A stretch of DNA of 64,000 nucleotides from Adiantum capillus-veneris (GCA_014529385.2 CM043962.1:42812598-42876597); one strand, 5' to 3'; shown: positions 33,767 to 47,596, numbered from the stretch's first letter. Made by a program: numbers and translations. Notes: generated from the letters alone by a model not told the origin.

Positions 33767-34378
33767 CTAACGAGTTAGTACCCTTTCAACATCTAATTCA
33801 TGTTGCTCCCACGATGCAGAAAAAATGAGAATATCATCCAAAAAGATGAACACACATACACCTACCATATCGCCGAAACGACCTACCATGAGACGATTGA
33901 ACGTACCCACGGCTTCTGTCAATCCAAAAGGCATAACACTATACTCCCATTGCCCTCGCTCGGTGCGAAATGCGGTCTTGAAAATGTCGCCTTTAAATAC
34001 CCGTACCTGATGGTATCCACTTTTGAGATCGACCTTGCTAAAAACCTTTGCCCCATTGAGCCTATTGAGGATATACTCAATGCGAGGCATCGGAAACTTG
34101 TTCTTGACGGTCATCTTGTTTAATGCCCTGTAATCAACACACAAACGAGACGAACCATCCTTCTTGTGAACGAACAAAATAGGGGCAGCAAAAGGACTTA
34201 CACCAGGACGTATGAATCCTCTAGCCACCAACTCCGTGAGTTGTCGCTCTAACTCTTCCTCTTGTGACTTGTTCAAACGGTAGGGAGCCTTATTGACAGG
34301 CTGTGCTCTCTCCATAAGCTTGATGCGATGGTCCTCCGGCCGCTCCGGTGGGAGACGAGGGGGAAGATCATCCTGCAA
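33767..34378 (-). pseudogene. Family B reverse transcriptase
   Basis: Open from 34378 to 33767 on the minus strand: SRLCVDYRALNKMTVKNKFP, FSKVDLKSGYHQVRV, FRTERGQWEYSVMPFGLTEA and catalytic FIFLDDILIFS. It copies element RNA into DNA. The domain is nearly intact until a stop just before the connection domain (33767); sequence past the stop still reads as Ty3 RT (FFLTEVTYLGYII-like) toward 33631. Confidence 0.92.
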
Positions 34379-34389
34379 AAGAGATGTTT

Positions 34390-35487
34390 AAATTTTGTAA
34401 ACAACTCCGAATACTTACCTGGAGCTTGAATGCTCTGGGAAACTGGAGCAGCATAGATGAATGCCGCTTGTGCTCCTCGTCGTAATTCACGCTTTACCTG
34501 TACATGCAAGATGAGAAGCAAAGAATGCAAGCCCTCCTCAGCACGAATGATGAGAGAGGAATCAGTATCGGAATGTAAAGTGATCGTGTTAGCACTAAAT
34601 TTAATGTGAGGATCAAGTTCACGAAACCATTTAATGCCTAAAATCATATCACATCCTGAGAGAGGAGACACAAGAAATTTCCTACGAAAAGAAGCTTGCT
34701 GAACGGTAAACATCACATCAAGGCACTCCTTCGTGATAAGAGAGTCCATACCAAGAGCAAAGCCAGAAACCTCGAGAGGAGATTTCTGACTAACCTCTAG
34801 GCAGGCTCTCTCAACAAGAGGGGGACTAATCACATCATGCATACTGCCTGGATCAAACAATATGATAAAACGCTGTCCTTTTACATGACCATAACACTTC
34901 ATGAGAGATTCATCAATGTGTGTGTCGGAGTCATGAGAAGATGCAGGTTGTGTTGTGACAGAGTTTGTGGTAGTTGTGGGTGCCTTTGGTTCTTTAGGTG
35001 GGACTGTCTTAGGACAGGCCTTCTTAATGTGACCCTTAACGTGACATTGAAAACATCTACCTTCTTTAGCATAAATCACTTGTTCTTCAGCCGTGATGTA
35101 TCCTCCTATAATTCCTTGAGAAGCTTTTTCATCAGGGGTTAGCTTAGGTTTTGCAGGTGCTTTAGCTTTACCCTTTGATTCATTGTTAGAGTTCTTTTCC
35201 GAGGAATTAGAGGAAGAAGGGCTAGAAGAATTATCATTCTTACCATTCTTTCCGTTCTTACCATTCTGTGTGTTTTGAGAATTCTCCGGGGTTCCTTGAG
35301 AAGTCTTGTTTTCCTTAGGCTTTCCTTTGTTGTGCTTTATCTCGTGGGCGAGAGCAATTTCTACCACTTTGTTGAGATCGATTGGATCGAGTACCTCGAC
35401 GTCATACTTGATATACTCGTCCAATTCGTAAAGAAATGCCTCCTTGTGCTTCGCATCCGATTTGCGTAATTGAGTGCCGAGCTGCAA
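34390..35487 (-). pseudogene. Family B gag C-terminus and aspartic protease
   Basis: An open minus-strand frame. A Lys/Asn/Ser-rich linker contains a short NGKNGKNGKN run; then comes the CCHC knuckle CFQCHVKGHIKKACP (about 35030-35075), then a retropepsin-like domain: GQRFIILFDPGSMHDVISP and GCDMILGIKWFREL. Gag binds RNA; the protease would cut the polyprotein. The active-site triplet reads Asp-Pro-Gly instead of Asp-Ser/Thr-Gly, and the deleted family B copy at 46.9 kb has the same residue. The open frame continues past the protease to 34273 but overlaps RT in another frame. Confidence 0.88.
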
Positions 35488-35494
35488 AACACGA

Positions 35495-36282
35495 TTAGAG
35501 AGACATAACCGGCATACCGTTTTGCTTGAGAGCTCGCCAATCGTCCTTCAATCGTGCAAGGTACTGAGGTGGCATAAACCGCGCCTTGAGCTTGTCTTGG
35601 AAATCAGCCCAACTAAAAGAGAGGGGCGTGAAATCGTCGGCTGCCTCTAGGTGCGTGGCTAGCTGTGCCTCTTGCCATGCCTGGTACCAATTAATGGCAT
35701 CACCGGCAAGGTACATAGCTGCCGTCAAAACTTTGCTATTGCCTGTTTTCTTAGTTGTCGCAAAATAAGCATTAAATTGATGCAACCAAGAATGAATAAC
35801 AGTAGCATCCATCTTACCGTCATACTTACTGAAAGTCAACTTCTCTGTGACTGGATTGTGTGAATCCGCATCGTGGCTTGCGCCACTTGACGAACTCCCA
35901 CGATCTTTGGTGGTTCGGTCTTCGAGGCTAGGACTTGGGCAAGCAATTCTTGAGTGCGTAGCTCTTGTCGAGCTTCACGCTCGGTCTCCAAAGCCAATCT
36001 ATGAGCGGCACGATCGGCCTCCAATGCCGCGTTTCTTGCTGTCGCTTCCTCCTTCCTTAGTTCTTTTCTTTCTTTTCTTGCGTCGCGGTCGCGTTCTAAA
36101 GCAAGGCGCTTGTCTTCCTGTCTATCCATCATGGCCATCATCTGCTTGACCATTGCCTCCATAGGGTCTGGTGCACTTGGTGGCGTAGATGGCGAAGGGG
36201 GAGGGTTGAAGAAATCATCTCTGGGTGGGGACGAGTCTTCGTCGCCTCTCTCATGCTCATCACCTGTATGTGAAGTATCCAT
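35495..36282 (-). pseudogene. Family B gag N-terminus and capsid
   Basis: ATG at 36282 on the minus strand opens MDTSHTGDEHERGDEDSSPP, then a long Arg/Glu/Ala-rich helix (LALERDRDARKERKELRKE) likely to form a coiled coil. After a frameshift near 35840, the capsid region (KYDGKMDATVIHSWLHQFNAY, AMYLAGDAINWYQ, FQDKLKARFMPPQYLARLKD) runs to 35495. Upstream (36290-36560) is a repeated TTGAGGTTCTTGAGG-type leader shared with the copy at 48.3 kb. Confidence 0.88.
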
Positions 36283-36788
36283 TCCGCTTCGAGTGACGAC
36301 TGTGCACTATGATCTTGGGGTCTTAAGCTCGCGAGGAACTTGGGTTCTTGAGGGTCTTGAGGTTCTTGAGGTCCTTGATTCGTGAGAATCTTGGGTTCTT
36401 GAGGTTCTTGAGTCTTGAGTTCTTGAGGGTCTTGAGGTTTTCTTTCGCTTGAAAATCGCATTGGAGAAGGGTCTTCTCTTCACCCAAGTTCTACTCCTTT
36501 CTGCGGGCAAACCCCTTGGCGGCCTTGCGCTCACACCAAGGTTGCTTTTTCTCACCTCACGTCGATTGGCCGGCCGCTAAGTGCACGGTCCGCTCTCAAT
36601 GAGTGAAAAGAGACACAAGGGGAGGCTGGACAAGCCCTTCTTTCTTGGGATTCCTGTCACTCTTCAACAAAACACGATTAGGAATCGCCACGCCCAACTA
36701 AACTTGGGTTCGTGCGATCTCAACAAGCAAAAAAAATTCTTGTGGTTCTTGTGGTTCTTTCCTTGAGTAATGCAGAACACTTCCAAAG

Positions 36789-36800
36789 CTCTGATACCAA
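36789..36800 (-). promoter_or_regulatory. Primer binding site, tRNA-iMet type (family B)
   Basis: TGGTATCAGAGC on the minus strand, one base inside the 5' LTR edge: an exact initiator tRNA-Met complement. The deleted copy has the same site at 48696-48707. Confidence 0.93.
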
Positions 36801-36801
36801 T

Positions 36802-38023
36802 GTAAGGTGCAACGGAATGAATGTTGTATTTTCTCAAGATTAGTGATCTTTATTGCTCAAGGTTCCTTTTAGTTCTTAGGGAAGGAGAGAGCCTTCCGTC
36901 TTATGGAGAGTGCTATGATCACGAACAAAGTGAGTGGATATTGTGCATGCAAGTGAATGAGACTGAGAGAAGGAGAGAGAAGAGATACGACACCGAGAGG
37001 TTGTAAAACCCTCCTCCGAAGGTCCCACTCTCGTCGGCGAGAGTGGTCTACTTTGATTGCACAAAGGTGTACAATGCGTATGCAATGGACTGATGCAAAC
37101 GAGGACTATGTCGATGAAGACGATGAAGACTTTAGGGCTGAATTCGATGCTTCTTTATCTGCTGTCAACAAAGGGGCAAGAGCTGAGAATCTGTGCCATT
37201 TTTGGGGGCTGAAATGATTGGTTTTTACTGCTGATTTGTGGCTGAAAATGACTGCTCTTGTCGGGGCTGATGTGATGATGATAAACGCTAGTGTACCTAC
37301 TCTTTAGGCTGCGTTTTAGGTTGATTGTCCTTGGCTAGAAAACGCTGGATGAGCAGGTTCTCTAATGCTAAAAACGCTGGTCTGGAAGGGTCCTAATGCT
37401 GAACAAAAACGCTGGACGGTCTGGCTTGCTGGCGTTAGTGAATGGGCTGAACTGCTGCCTTTGGTGATAGAGGAAAAACGCCAACTGCTGGCTTATGCTG
37501 GCGATGGCTACTAGGAATGGAAACGCCAAGATCTGCTAGAAGAGGGCGATTCCAAAACGCTGATGGCTGCGGGTGAAGGGGCCTCACCAAGTTGGATTGG
37601 AGAGGGTCTTGCTGAGAGAGGGAGGGAGCACTTGTTGCTTGGTAGCCTGCTGTGCTCCTTGGCTCATCTGCCAATTTGTGCTAACTTGGGTTTGCTTATA
37701 TATTAACTTACCCAATTTGCCCTACTGAGTATCCAACAAAAGTCACTTGATAAATAAGTGAAAAATATTAAATATAGGGAAAAATAGGATAAAGTCACTT
37801 GAAAAATCCCCAAACTAACTCTGATGGAATGTGATGGAACTGCTTATGCTTATGCGGTGTGCAACCAGAGGATATGCATCTACACTAAGTGACTGGGCAT
37901 ACACGGTCTACGAATAGACTCACAAAAGTGCCAGATCACTTGTAATCTAATTGACTTGGCTGACGGGAACCCTGCTATGGTGTAGCTTGTCCACGGACAC
38001 ATAGGGTTGGATGTCACGTGACA
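36802..38023 (-). repeat. 5' LTR of family B
   Basis: 1222 bp and nearly identical to the 3' LTR at 30314-31539. The similarity suggests recent insertion. Confidence 0.95.
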
Positions 38024-38125
38024 GTAACTCAGTTTAGTTCTTTCAAGTGAAGTAAAGTGTCCCTTGTGTTTGTGCAGAGTACTAGATCCGAGCTAAACCC
38101 TTAAACACTTCGGTTGCACCTGACA

Positions 38126-38774
38126 TTGGTAATAGAGCTCTGTGTGTGCTTCGGCTTCGCGAACTGAAGGGAAGAACCACAAAGAACCCCAAGTACACGA
38201 AGAACCCAAGAAACACCAAGAACCATCAAGAATCCAAGCAGAACCAAGAACCCAGTCCCGGTTTTTTTTCCTGAAAGTATCTTCGAGTCCCGATCATGGA
38301 CTTATTAGCTCCCATCTTTATTGCCATGTCTTTGAAGGAAGATCGACATCGGATACACAGAAATCTAGATCTTGAGTACGAGGATCCCTAACCCTCTTTT
38401 GCATTCGCATTCACATGTAGCGTGCATCCACTTCCGTCGACAAGAAACCCTTTACCTTGGAAATACCTCCGAGCTCCGTTACCTTTCAGCTTCACCCGCA
38501 ATGTTTTTACGATAGGACTATTCGAGTGGTCATACTTGCTCGCAAGGAAGAGTCAGCATCAAGGCTGGTATTCTGCGATAGTAGTAAGCCTGCCTAGCAA
38601 CTCGTATGGTCGATGTTTACATCACACCAGACCTACATCCGCAATATCCACCCTTTTGGAGGAATCTTCATCGGTTATGCATCTACAAGCATCAGAAGCA
38701 GTCGGCCTCAGAAGTCCAGAAAGAATCCAAAGATAGAAGTTCGGCAATTGTGCCTCACCTTTAATTGGGGGGGA
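38126..38774 (+). other. Family C internal region
   Basis: 649 bp between primer site (TGGTAATAGAGC, two mismatches to the iMet consensus) and the G-rich purine tract AATTGGGGGGGA. The leader has AAGAACCCAAG-type repeats like family B's leader. Open frames (such as 38422-38736) lack recognisable gag or pol motifs. The element therefore encodes no identifiable protein. Confidence 0.75.
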
Positions 38775-41080
<2,306 letters not shown>

Positions 41081-41120
41081 ATAAAGAAATACCGAAAGGG
41101 GCGCCAGTCTTTGGGGCCAA
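41081..41120 (+). promoter_or_regulatory. Conserved LTR block AATAAAGAAATACCGAAAGG (family F)
   Basis: The same block as in the family A LTRs (AGAAATACCGAAAGGGGCGC followed by CAGTCTTTGGGGCCAA), preceded by an AATAAA polyadenylation-like hexamer. Its presence marks the end of an LTR related to those of families A and D. A possible primer site, TTGGTAGCGCTC at about 41139, is a poor match to iMet. Confidence 0.7.
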
Positions 41121-41221
41121 CAGGGTGTTGTTGTCTGCTTGGTAGCGCTCTAGCTGCGAGAGAAGTGAGCCTCTGTTGGTTTTTGGTGAAGACATAGAGT
41201 ACAGGAACTTGGAATTACACT

Positions 41222-42790
41222 ATGGCTGACAGGACGAACGACGCCAGGGAAGAGGGTTCCTGTTCACAGGACAGACAAGCTATTCCTCCACCAATGTTCG
41301 AGGTTGGCGAGAGTTTACGGCCACGCTTGTCTGTACCTCTTGTTGATGTGAGTGCTCCACCTGTGCAGGGCTTTATGACTAGGCAACTTGAAGATGATGC
41401 GTTCAGGACACAGTTGGTTACTACTGTGAATGTGTTCTCTCAGCTGGTGCAAAATCCTAGGTTTATGGAATATCTGCAAGCGCCGCCAATGTCACGACAG
41501 ACAAGGCAATCGTCTCATGCAGTAGAGCCTGTTGAGGCTCAAGCCCAGGTCCCTTATGCGTCCCAACATGGCAAGGAGCACTCACATGTTGCGGTGTCTG
41601 TTGGGGCTCCAAGACAGGTTCCTTCCGTCCATGAACAGGTGGTCAGGATGCCAATTCCACAGGTTTTACTAGTTCAGTCCGCCACCTTTCAGAGTCCACA
41701 TGTTGCATTAAATGGATAGACCAGTTTCTAGGCAATGCATTAGGTTTTTCCACCACTCACGGTACATCTTGGGTATTTTGGGGGTGGATTTGTGTTCCAA
41801 AGTATGGCTGGTTACGTGCCTGGAAACCAGCATTATATGCTGGGAACAATGTTTGGGGGGTATGCAAGGCATCATGCTGAACCCCATGTATGGTAGTATT
41901 GGCATGCAACAAGGGTTTCAGTACAATCAGGGCCAATTTGGGGTGCTGCATGGCAATGTTGGCATGGCTGGTTTTTCTAGACAGCAGCCAGATATGGCAC
42001 TTACGACGCAAAATGTCAATGGCCAAGGAATGCCGATGATCCCTACTACAGTGCCCATGTTGCAGATACGTCCCTACGACAATTTGGGAGTGTTGGAAAA
42101 GCCAAAGCCATACAAAGAAGGCGGTGCAACAGTAAAGTTTAGCACTTTCAACGGCTTCGAGGACAAGACAAAGGCTCTTACTTTCCTCCAGGAGTTGGCA
42201 TAGCTTATTCAAGAGGGAATTTTACAGAGGCCTCTAAGTTCAGGAAAGCTGCCACTTTCTTGAAAGACAATGCATTTACATGGTGGACGACACTGTTGAT
42301 GCAAGGACAGGTACTTGCCACATGGGTATACTTCAAGCAAATGTTTGCATGTGTGTGGCTGTCAAATGACAGATTGGCACCAACTCACCGCGGCTACTTG
42401 CAAGAGCCTACAGGAGTACAATCGGAGGTTTTGCAAAGCGTTGCTCTCAGTAACCTCCTACAAGTTTGTGCCACTGACAGAGCAGATTGAGAAGTATTGT
42501 TGTGGGCTGCCTAAAGAGCTCATAAATTACTGTACAAAGAACAAAGTGGTTACCCTTTACTAAGCTTATGGAAGTTGCCAACACTGGTCATACCTTGTTG
42601 AAGGGAGAAGACAGTGGGTTTCAGGGCAACGCGAAAGGGGGTACGTCAAAGAAAAGACCAGCAAAGAGGTCCTTTGCAAAAGCGGCTCCTGAAGCTTCCC
42701 AGGAGTCTGAAAGAGAAGAGAAAGCTAAAAGATTCAGCCGAGTCTTCTGCAACACATGCCAAAAGAAAGAAAAGTTAAGGGACAGGTTGC
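41222..42790 (+). pseudogene. Ty3 gag fragment (family F)
   Basis: The plus-strand ATG at 41222 opens a hydrophilic N-terminus (MADRTNDAREEGSC) with Gln/Pro/Val-rich sequence. Frame changes follow near 41715. The capsid region shows GGATVKFSTFNGFEDKTKAL (about 42120-42180), FRKAATFLKDNAFTWWTTLL (42240-42300), and after a shift EYNRRFCKALLSVTSYKFVPLTEQIEKYCCGLP. A basic Lys/Arg-rich tail begins a CNTC knuckle near 42745 and breaks off at about 42790, where a copia gag in opposite orientation begins. Pol is absent. It is the same capsid fold as family A but distinct in sequence. Confidence 0.82.
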
Positions 42791-42796
42791 AAGACG

Positions 42797-42910
42797 CTAT
42801 TTGGTGAAGTTCAAGACGCTATTTGCCTTCCTGTCTCCAATCCACTCACCCTTGGCTATGGCTTCAAGCTTTTGAGGAGTGGGTGGTGCAATCACCACGA
42901 TAGAAGACTC

Positions 42911-42961
<51 letters not shown>

Positions 42962-43270
42962 CAATGGAAGGAACCTTTGTAGTTCCTTCTTCTTTGGACC
43001 TATCTTTGCCTTTGTTGATTTAAATTCCTTGGATTTGGTTTTATTTCCAACAATCAACTTCTTGGAGGGATTATTTTTATCATAACATTTCTCTTCAAGG
43101 TAACCGTTCTTTTCACAAAACGTGCATTGACGAGGTTCTTTGGAATCTTGATGGGTGTGGAAGCTTTGTTGGTTTAGACTTCTTGAGAATTTCCTTTTTC
43201 CTTTATTGTTTACTTTGTTTTGAGTAACAAGAGCATTATTTTGCTTGTTTTTTCTCTTACTCTTATTCAA
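42797..43270 (-). pseudogene. Copia-like gag fragment with (GA)n insertion
   Basis: The minus strand is Lys/Asn-rich and contains CTFCEKNGYLEEKCYDKNNP, a zinc knuckle in which the usual His is Tyr or Leu. It matches copia gag (C.FC...GH....C). A (CT)n run in sense direction (42913-42959 on the plus strand as GA) inserts a Ser-Leu stretch. Downstream is EAIAKGEWIGDRK. Non-functional. Confidence 0.65.
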
Positions 43271-43897
43271 ACATTTGTCATGTAAGAGAGATCATAGGTT
43301 AACGCTCATAAGAGGGGACGGGTACTCAGAGAGTGATGGTGTTAGAATTTCTTGAATGATGACGGAAGCTTACCAAGACCCAGAATCTTATGAACCACAC
43401 TTCTTGAGATGTCGCTTCCTCGTGAAAATTGTAATCACCTGTCGGCGGACAGATGACTTACAGAAACCTGACCGAATACTTGAAATGAACTAAAAAGATA
43501 ACATTTGCGCTTTGTAGACGATACGAGAGCGGAGGAGTTTTGCTCTAGAGAGTATTGACCCTCAAGTGCCTGGGGCAATATTTGTTAGTTTATTAATCAA
43601 GAATCTTTAAAACTGTGTGATCATGTACTTATAACTGTGTGTTTTACAATTGAGGCAGTGTCCCATATTTAAAGGCACTTGGCCTATCAAATGCAACTCT
43701 TAAAGCTCCTTCAAAAGCATTTGCTCATAGAAAAAAGACTCAAAAGTCAACTGCTTTGAAATATAGGATCCAAAATCCATATATCGTATATATCAAACAG
43801 ATCATGCATCTGGTGTATATCAAACATATCACGCGTATTGAACATATTGCATATATGTCAGCAACACTTGCTTTGTGTGTCTGGCTAGTTGGTCCTT
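43271..43897. other. Unassigned, possibly copia leader/LTR
   Basis: This lies on the 5' side of the copia gag fragment and may hold its leader and LTR, but I could not define ends or a primer site. AT-rich; no open frames with motifs. Confidence 0.3.
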
Positions 43898-43907
43898 GCC
43901 TATTGCC

Positions 43908-44222
43908 GGCTCTGTATAAATTTCGGCTAGCTAGCCAGCGTGTAGGTGGAGGTGACCGGCATGGCCGTTCGCGTGTGTTTTTTGTGGGCCACCAATGTTT
44001 CTCAAGCTTTGTATCGCTGCAAGCACATATGCTTCAAAGCACACACACGGGCGTAGTGGTAGAGCATTGGCCCTGCTACCGGGTGGTGTTGGGTTCGAGA
44101 CCTCCGTGTGGAAGTCGCCTTCACATTTTTGGTCAAATGCAGAATAGCCGGTTCATTCGACTGGGAGATCGGCTTGGACTTGCTTGCCACGATGGCAAGC
44201 TAGCTGAAATATAACCAACACC
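43908..44222. mobile_element. 315-bp Mutator-like MITE with tRNA-like core
   Basis: The element is flanked by a perfect 10-bp direct repeat GCCTATTGCC (43898-43907 and 44223-44232). Its ends are imperfect terminal inverted repeats of about 29 bp: 43908 begins GG.....TATAAATTTCGGC and the reverse complement of the right end begins GG.....TTATATTTCAGC, both continuing TAGCT.GCC. A 9-11-bp target duplication with inverted ends is characteristic of Mutator-like elements. It has no coding capacity and would need a transposase in trans. The centre (44044-44110) is tRNA-like. Confidence 0.72.
44044..44110 (+). ncRNA. tRNA-like sequence with Pol III A and B boxes
   Basis: TAGTGGTAGAGCATTGG (44054-44070) resembles a tRNA D-arm/A box, and GGTTCGAGACC (44092-44102) is an exact B box (GGTTCGANNCC). 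The 5' CACACGG and 3' CCGTGTG segments can pair as a 7-bp acceptor-like stem. The length between them (67 nt) is short, the T-stem is poorly paired and the base before the would-be anticodon is not U, so it is not a normal tRNA gene. It is likely a captured tRNA or a SINE head. Confidence 0.6.
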
Positions 44223-44232
44223 GCCTATTGCC

Positions 44233-44879
44233 ACATGCCAAGTCGTCGCAAAAACTCTCCCAATCTTCTCAAGGATGTTGTCGTTCTGGAATAGTTAAGC
44301 TCATCCAATTCTTTAGTAAAAGTTGATCCATAGAAAACATATAGATGTTGCCAAAGCTCTCGCGCAATCCTTGAAAGGAAGAGAAACTGAGGAAAATAAA
44401 TGGAGACATACCATGAACCCTAAGTGTGATAGCTTGAGCCCATATACTCTAGAGGGCCTTATTAAGAGAAGCCAAAATAGACTTCTTCCTATACTTATGT
44501 GCATCAAAGAGAGTTGGGAGATTGAGAGAATGGATTACATGAAGTCGGTATAGAGAAAGTAATAGGAGGAATTTGATGCACTCGTTGGATGGATGGTAGT
44601 CGTTGACAGAGATGTCTTGAAAGAGTAGAGAGGTCGCCGCTCATGAAGGTAGGAAGACCTGTCACGATGAGGCAAAGATGGTATCTCTAATTAGAGAGCC
44701 ACCAAACAATGGAGAATCTGATGGAACTTGTGTCTTCTTAAATGTACGAGTCGAAGTAGGAGGAGGCTGAGTGCCTTGCACCACCCGCCGGAGTGGAGGA
44801 GGTACGAGCCGCGGCCAGAGCTTTGCCTTAAGGTTTATACTCCTTTCTAGACATGTTGATACTAAAAGAAAAGAGAGAC
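44233..44879. other. Unassigned stretch
   Basis: No family motif in any frame. A plus-strand open frame at 44323-44553 has unremarkable composition and no recognised domain. Confidence 0.35.
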
Positions 44880-45899
44880 TGTAAGGTGCAGCGGAATGAA
44901 TGATGAACTTTGCTCAAGATGAGTGCTCCGAACTGTGCTCAAGGTTCCTTTTTCTTATGGAAGGGAGAGCCTTCCGTTCTTAAATAAGAGAGTGCAATGG
45001 ACACAAACAAAGTGAATGGACACTGTGCGTGAAGGTGCATGAGATTGAGAGATAGAGAGAGAAGAGAATACGACACCAAGGAAACCCCTCCTCCAAGGGC
45101 CCCACTCTCGATGGCGAGAGTGGTCTACTATGGATTGCAATCTGGTACAATGGTTGAATGCAAATCTAATGGGCTATGTCAATGTCGACGGAGTGGATGA
45201 TGAGGACGTGGCTATGGCTGGAAACTGAGTGCTTCCAATCGGTACTGTTGCTCCAAGTCGGGGCTGATCTGCTACAGTGTCTTGCATGTCAAAAAACGCT
45301 CTCTTTGCTGGGTCTTCAACTGTTGAATTTTCTGTCTTTCTTCCTGCTGCAAACCCTTGCTGAAAATGCTGCCAAGTTGATGCAAAACGCAGGCCATGAC
45401 TGGCTGAAAACGCAAAACAAAACGCTGGCTGAGACTGCTTGAAAAATGCTGAATGTTGTGGTTTCCAAACGCTAAAGGCTGGCTGCTGTAATCGCCATGG
45501 TGTTGGCTGAAATGGCTGTGCAAATCGCCAAGGCAAGGCTGGGAAAACGCAAAAGGGGCTGAGGTTCTCCAAGGGCTGAAAACGCTGAAGGGGCTGAGGT
45601 GAGTGAAAACGCCAGTTGGAGTGTCCTTGTTCTTGCTGAGAGTCGGCGTGCTGAGCAATGCTCCTGTTGCCTCCTCTGCCAGAAAGTGCTAACTTTGGTT
45701 TGCTTATATATTATCTTAGCAAAATTGCCGTACCTAGTTTCCAACAAAAGTCACTTAATAAATAAGTGAAAAATGTCAAAAATAGGGAAAATAGGTTTAA
45801 TGCACTGATAAATTCCCCTGATGGATTATGATGGGAATATGCTGATGATCATGCTGTGTGCAACTGGAGGATATGCATCTAATCTAAGTGACTGGTCAT
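44880..45899 (-). repeat. 3' LTR of deleted family B element, 5'-truncated
   Basis: It matches 48709-49733 with few differences, then breaks at ACTGGTCAT (45899). It carries a dense set of AAAACGC motifs. Confidence 0.92.
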
Positions 45900-45931
45900 T
45901 TACTTGGTGCTCATACTTTCATGTGCTCTTT

Positions 45932-46501
45932 CTACAACTGTGTTGTACCAAGGAAGAGGATGGAATGTGACTTCCTTGAATGCATACTTTCCAGCTTTTC
46001 ATGAATAATCCGCATACATCCGTGCTCATTCATGAGTGAAACGTGCTGAACGTACAAGATGTCATGCCTAGGAAAAGGGATCACATAAAGACGCTGCCTA
46101 AAATACAGGAAACGATCACGAAGGAAACACTCGAACAATGCGTGCTGACTAATCATTCGAACACATAGTACTTCCTGAGAGGGTTCTTTGGACCTAGACT
46201 TGAGAGCCAAGATTGGTTCTTCGGGATCTATCGAATCTTCTTGTGGGGGTTTTGTGGACCTTGACTCGAAAGCTAAGATCGATTCTTTTTGATTGATCGA
46301 ATCTGCAACGAGGTTAGCTTTGCTAGAAAATGCAACAACTAAACCACCATCCTTGGAAACAATTACGTCTTGATCATACAAATCATCATGCTTGTGAGAA
46401 ATCACATCGTGGTCATCATGCAAATCATCATGCTTGTCATTGGCATCCAAATCATCATGCTCATCATTATCATTCAAATCATCATGCTTATCATCATGCA
46501 A
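45932..46501 (-). pseudogene. Fused RNase H-end/integrase-start remnant with His-Asp repeats
   Basis: The open minus-strand frame starts with an HDD-rich repeat (HDDKHDDLNDNDEHDD, then further HDDL units, 46370-46501). It continues with LVADSINQKESILAFESRS, which corresponds to the RNase H end of family B (DALSRKGQILALESR), a partial duplication of that SRS segment, and FLYFRQRLYVIPFPRHDIL, matching the start of family B integrase before its HHCC motif. The RT and catalytic RNase H that should lie between protease and this point are missing. The HDD repeat is absent from the complete family B element. Confidence 0.8.
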
Positions 46502-47399
46502 ATCCTGTGTGTCATGCTTTGGAGAGAAGAGACTGAGAGAGTCTCCTTCTCCTGAATTTTGTCAATCTTTGCGTGCACATTAGAAATGAGAGATGGAGAA
46601 TGAACAACTTCCTCTCCACGAATGACAATGGGAGAGTCACTTTTGGCATTGAAAGTGAACGTATTTTCCGCCCAATCAATGAGAGGGTTATGCTCACGAA
46701 ACCATCGAATGCCCAAAATCATATCACATCCTGAGAGAGGAGAGACAAAAAAAATTCTACGGAAAGCAGCTTGTTGAACTGTAAACAATACATCAAGGCA
46801 CTCTTTCGTGATGAGAGAATCGATACCGAGATTGAAGCCAGAGACCTCAAGAGGAGATTTCTGACTAACCTCTAGGGGGGCTCTCTCAACAAGAGAGGGA
46901 GTAATAACATCATGCATACTGCCTGGGTCAAATATGACAAAACGCTACCCCGTCATATGACCATAACATTCAATGAGAGACTCATCAATCGGAGGGTCAT
47001 GAGAAACTTGTTGTCTTTTATTGCATTGACAGAGGAAGTGGGTTCTGTGGATTCTTTAGATTCATTCGATTCAAGCTTAGGACATGTTCTTTTTATGTGA
47101 CCCTTAATGTGACAATGATAATAACGACCTTCCTTAGAACAAGTGCTTTGCTCTTCGGACGTGATATATCCTCCTAGAATTCCTTGTGCTACCTTTTCAT
47201 CTAGAGTGAGCTTAGGTTTAGCAATTGTGTCAGCTTTACTTTTAGGTTCTCTTTGAGAGTTCTTTTTTGAGAGACTATTGGAAGATTGGTTAGAAGAGTT
47301 ACTGTTCTTACCATTCTTACCGTTCTGAGGATTTTGAGAAGTCGAAGAGGTACTCGTGAAAGTCTTGTTTTCCTTAGGCTTTCCCTTTTTGTGCTTCAT
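46474..47399 (-). pseudogene. Family B gag C-terminus and protease (deleted copy)
   Basis: Minus strand: a Lys/Ser/Asn linker, the zinc knuckle YYHCHIKGHIKRTCPK (first Cys replaced by Tyr, near 47105-47150), a shift, then VIFDPGSMHDVITPSLVERA (about 46870-46935) and GCDMILGIRWFREH, the retropepsin-like domain. As in the complete copy, the catalytic triplet is Asp-Pro-Gly. A stop just before RFVIF splits knuckle and protease. Confidence 0.87.
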
Positions 47400-47596
47400 C
47401 TCCTGTGCGAGAGCAATCGCTACCGCCTTGTTGAGATCGATTGGGTCGAGCTTCTCGACATACTACTGTTATACTCGTCCAATCCATAAAGGAATGCCTC
47501 CTTGCGCTCCGCATCCGATTTGCGTAATTGAGTGCCGAGCTACAAAACACGATTAGAGAACGACATAACTGGCATACCATTTTGCTTGAGACCTCG

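Larger units (their letters stand above)
30314..38023 (-). mobile_element. Complete Ty3 chromovirus, family B
   Basis: A 7.7-kb minus-strand element with LTRs of 1226 bp (30314-31539) and 1222 bp (36802-38023), flanked by GTAAC (30309-30313 and 38024-38028). Read on the minus strand it has a tRNA-iMet primer site, gag, protease, RT, RNase H, integrase with chromodomain, and a purine tract. Frames are broken at several points. It sits inside the 5' LTR of family C, so it is younger than that element. Confidence 0.95.

Noticed and set aside
44044-44110. A functional tRNA gene
   Set aside because: The A and B boxes are good, but the body is too short, the T-stem is unpaired and no proper anticodon loop forms.
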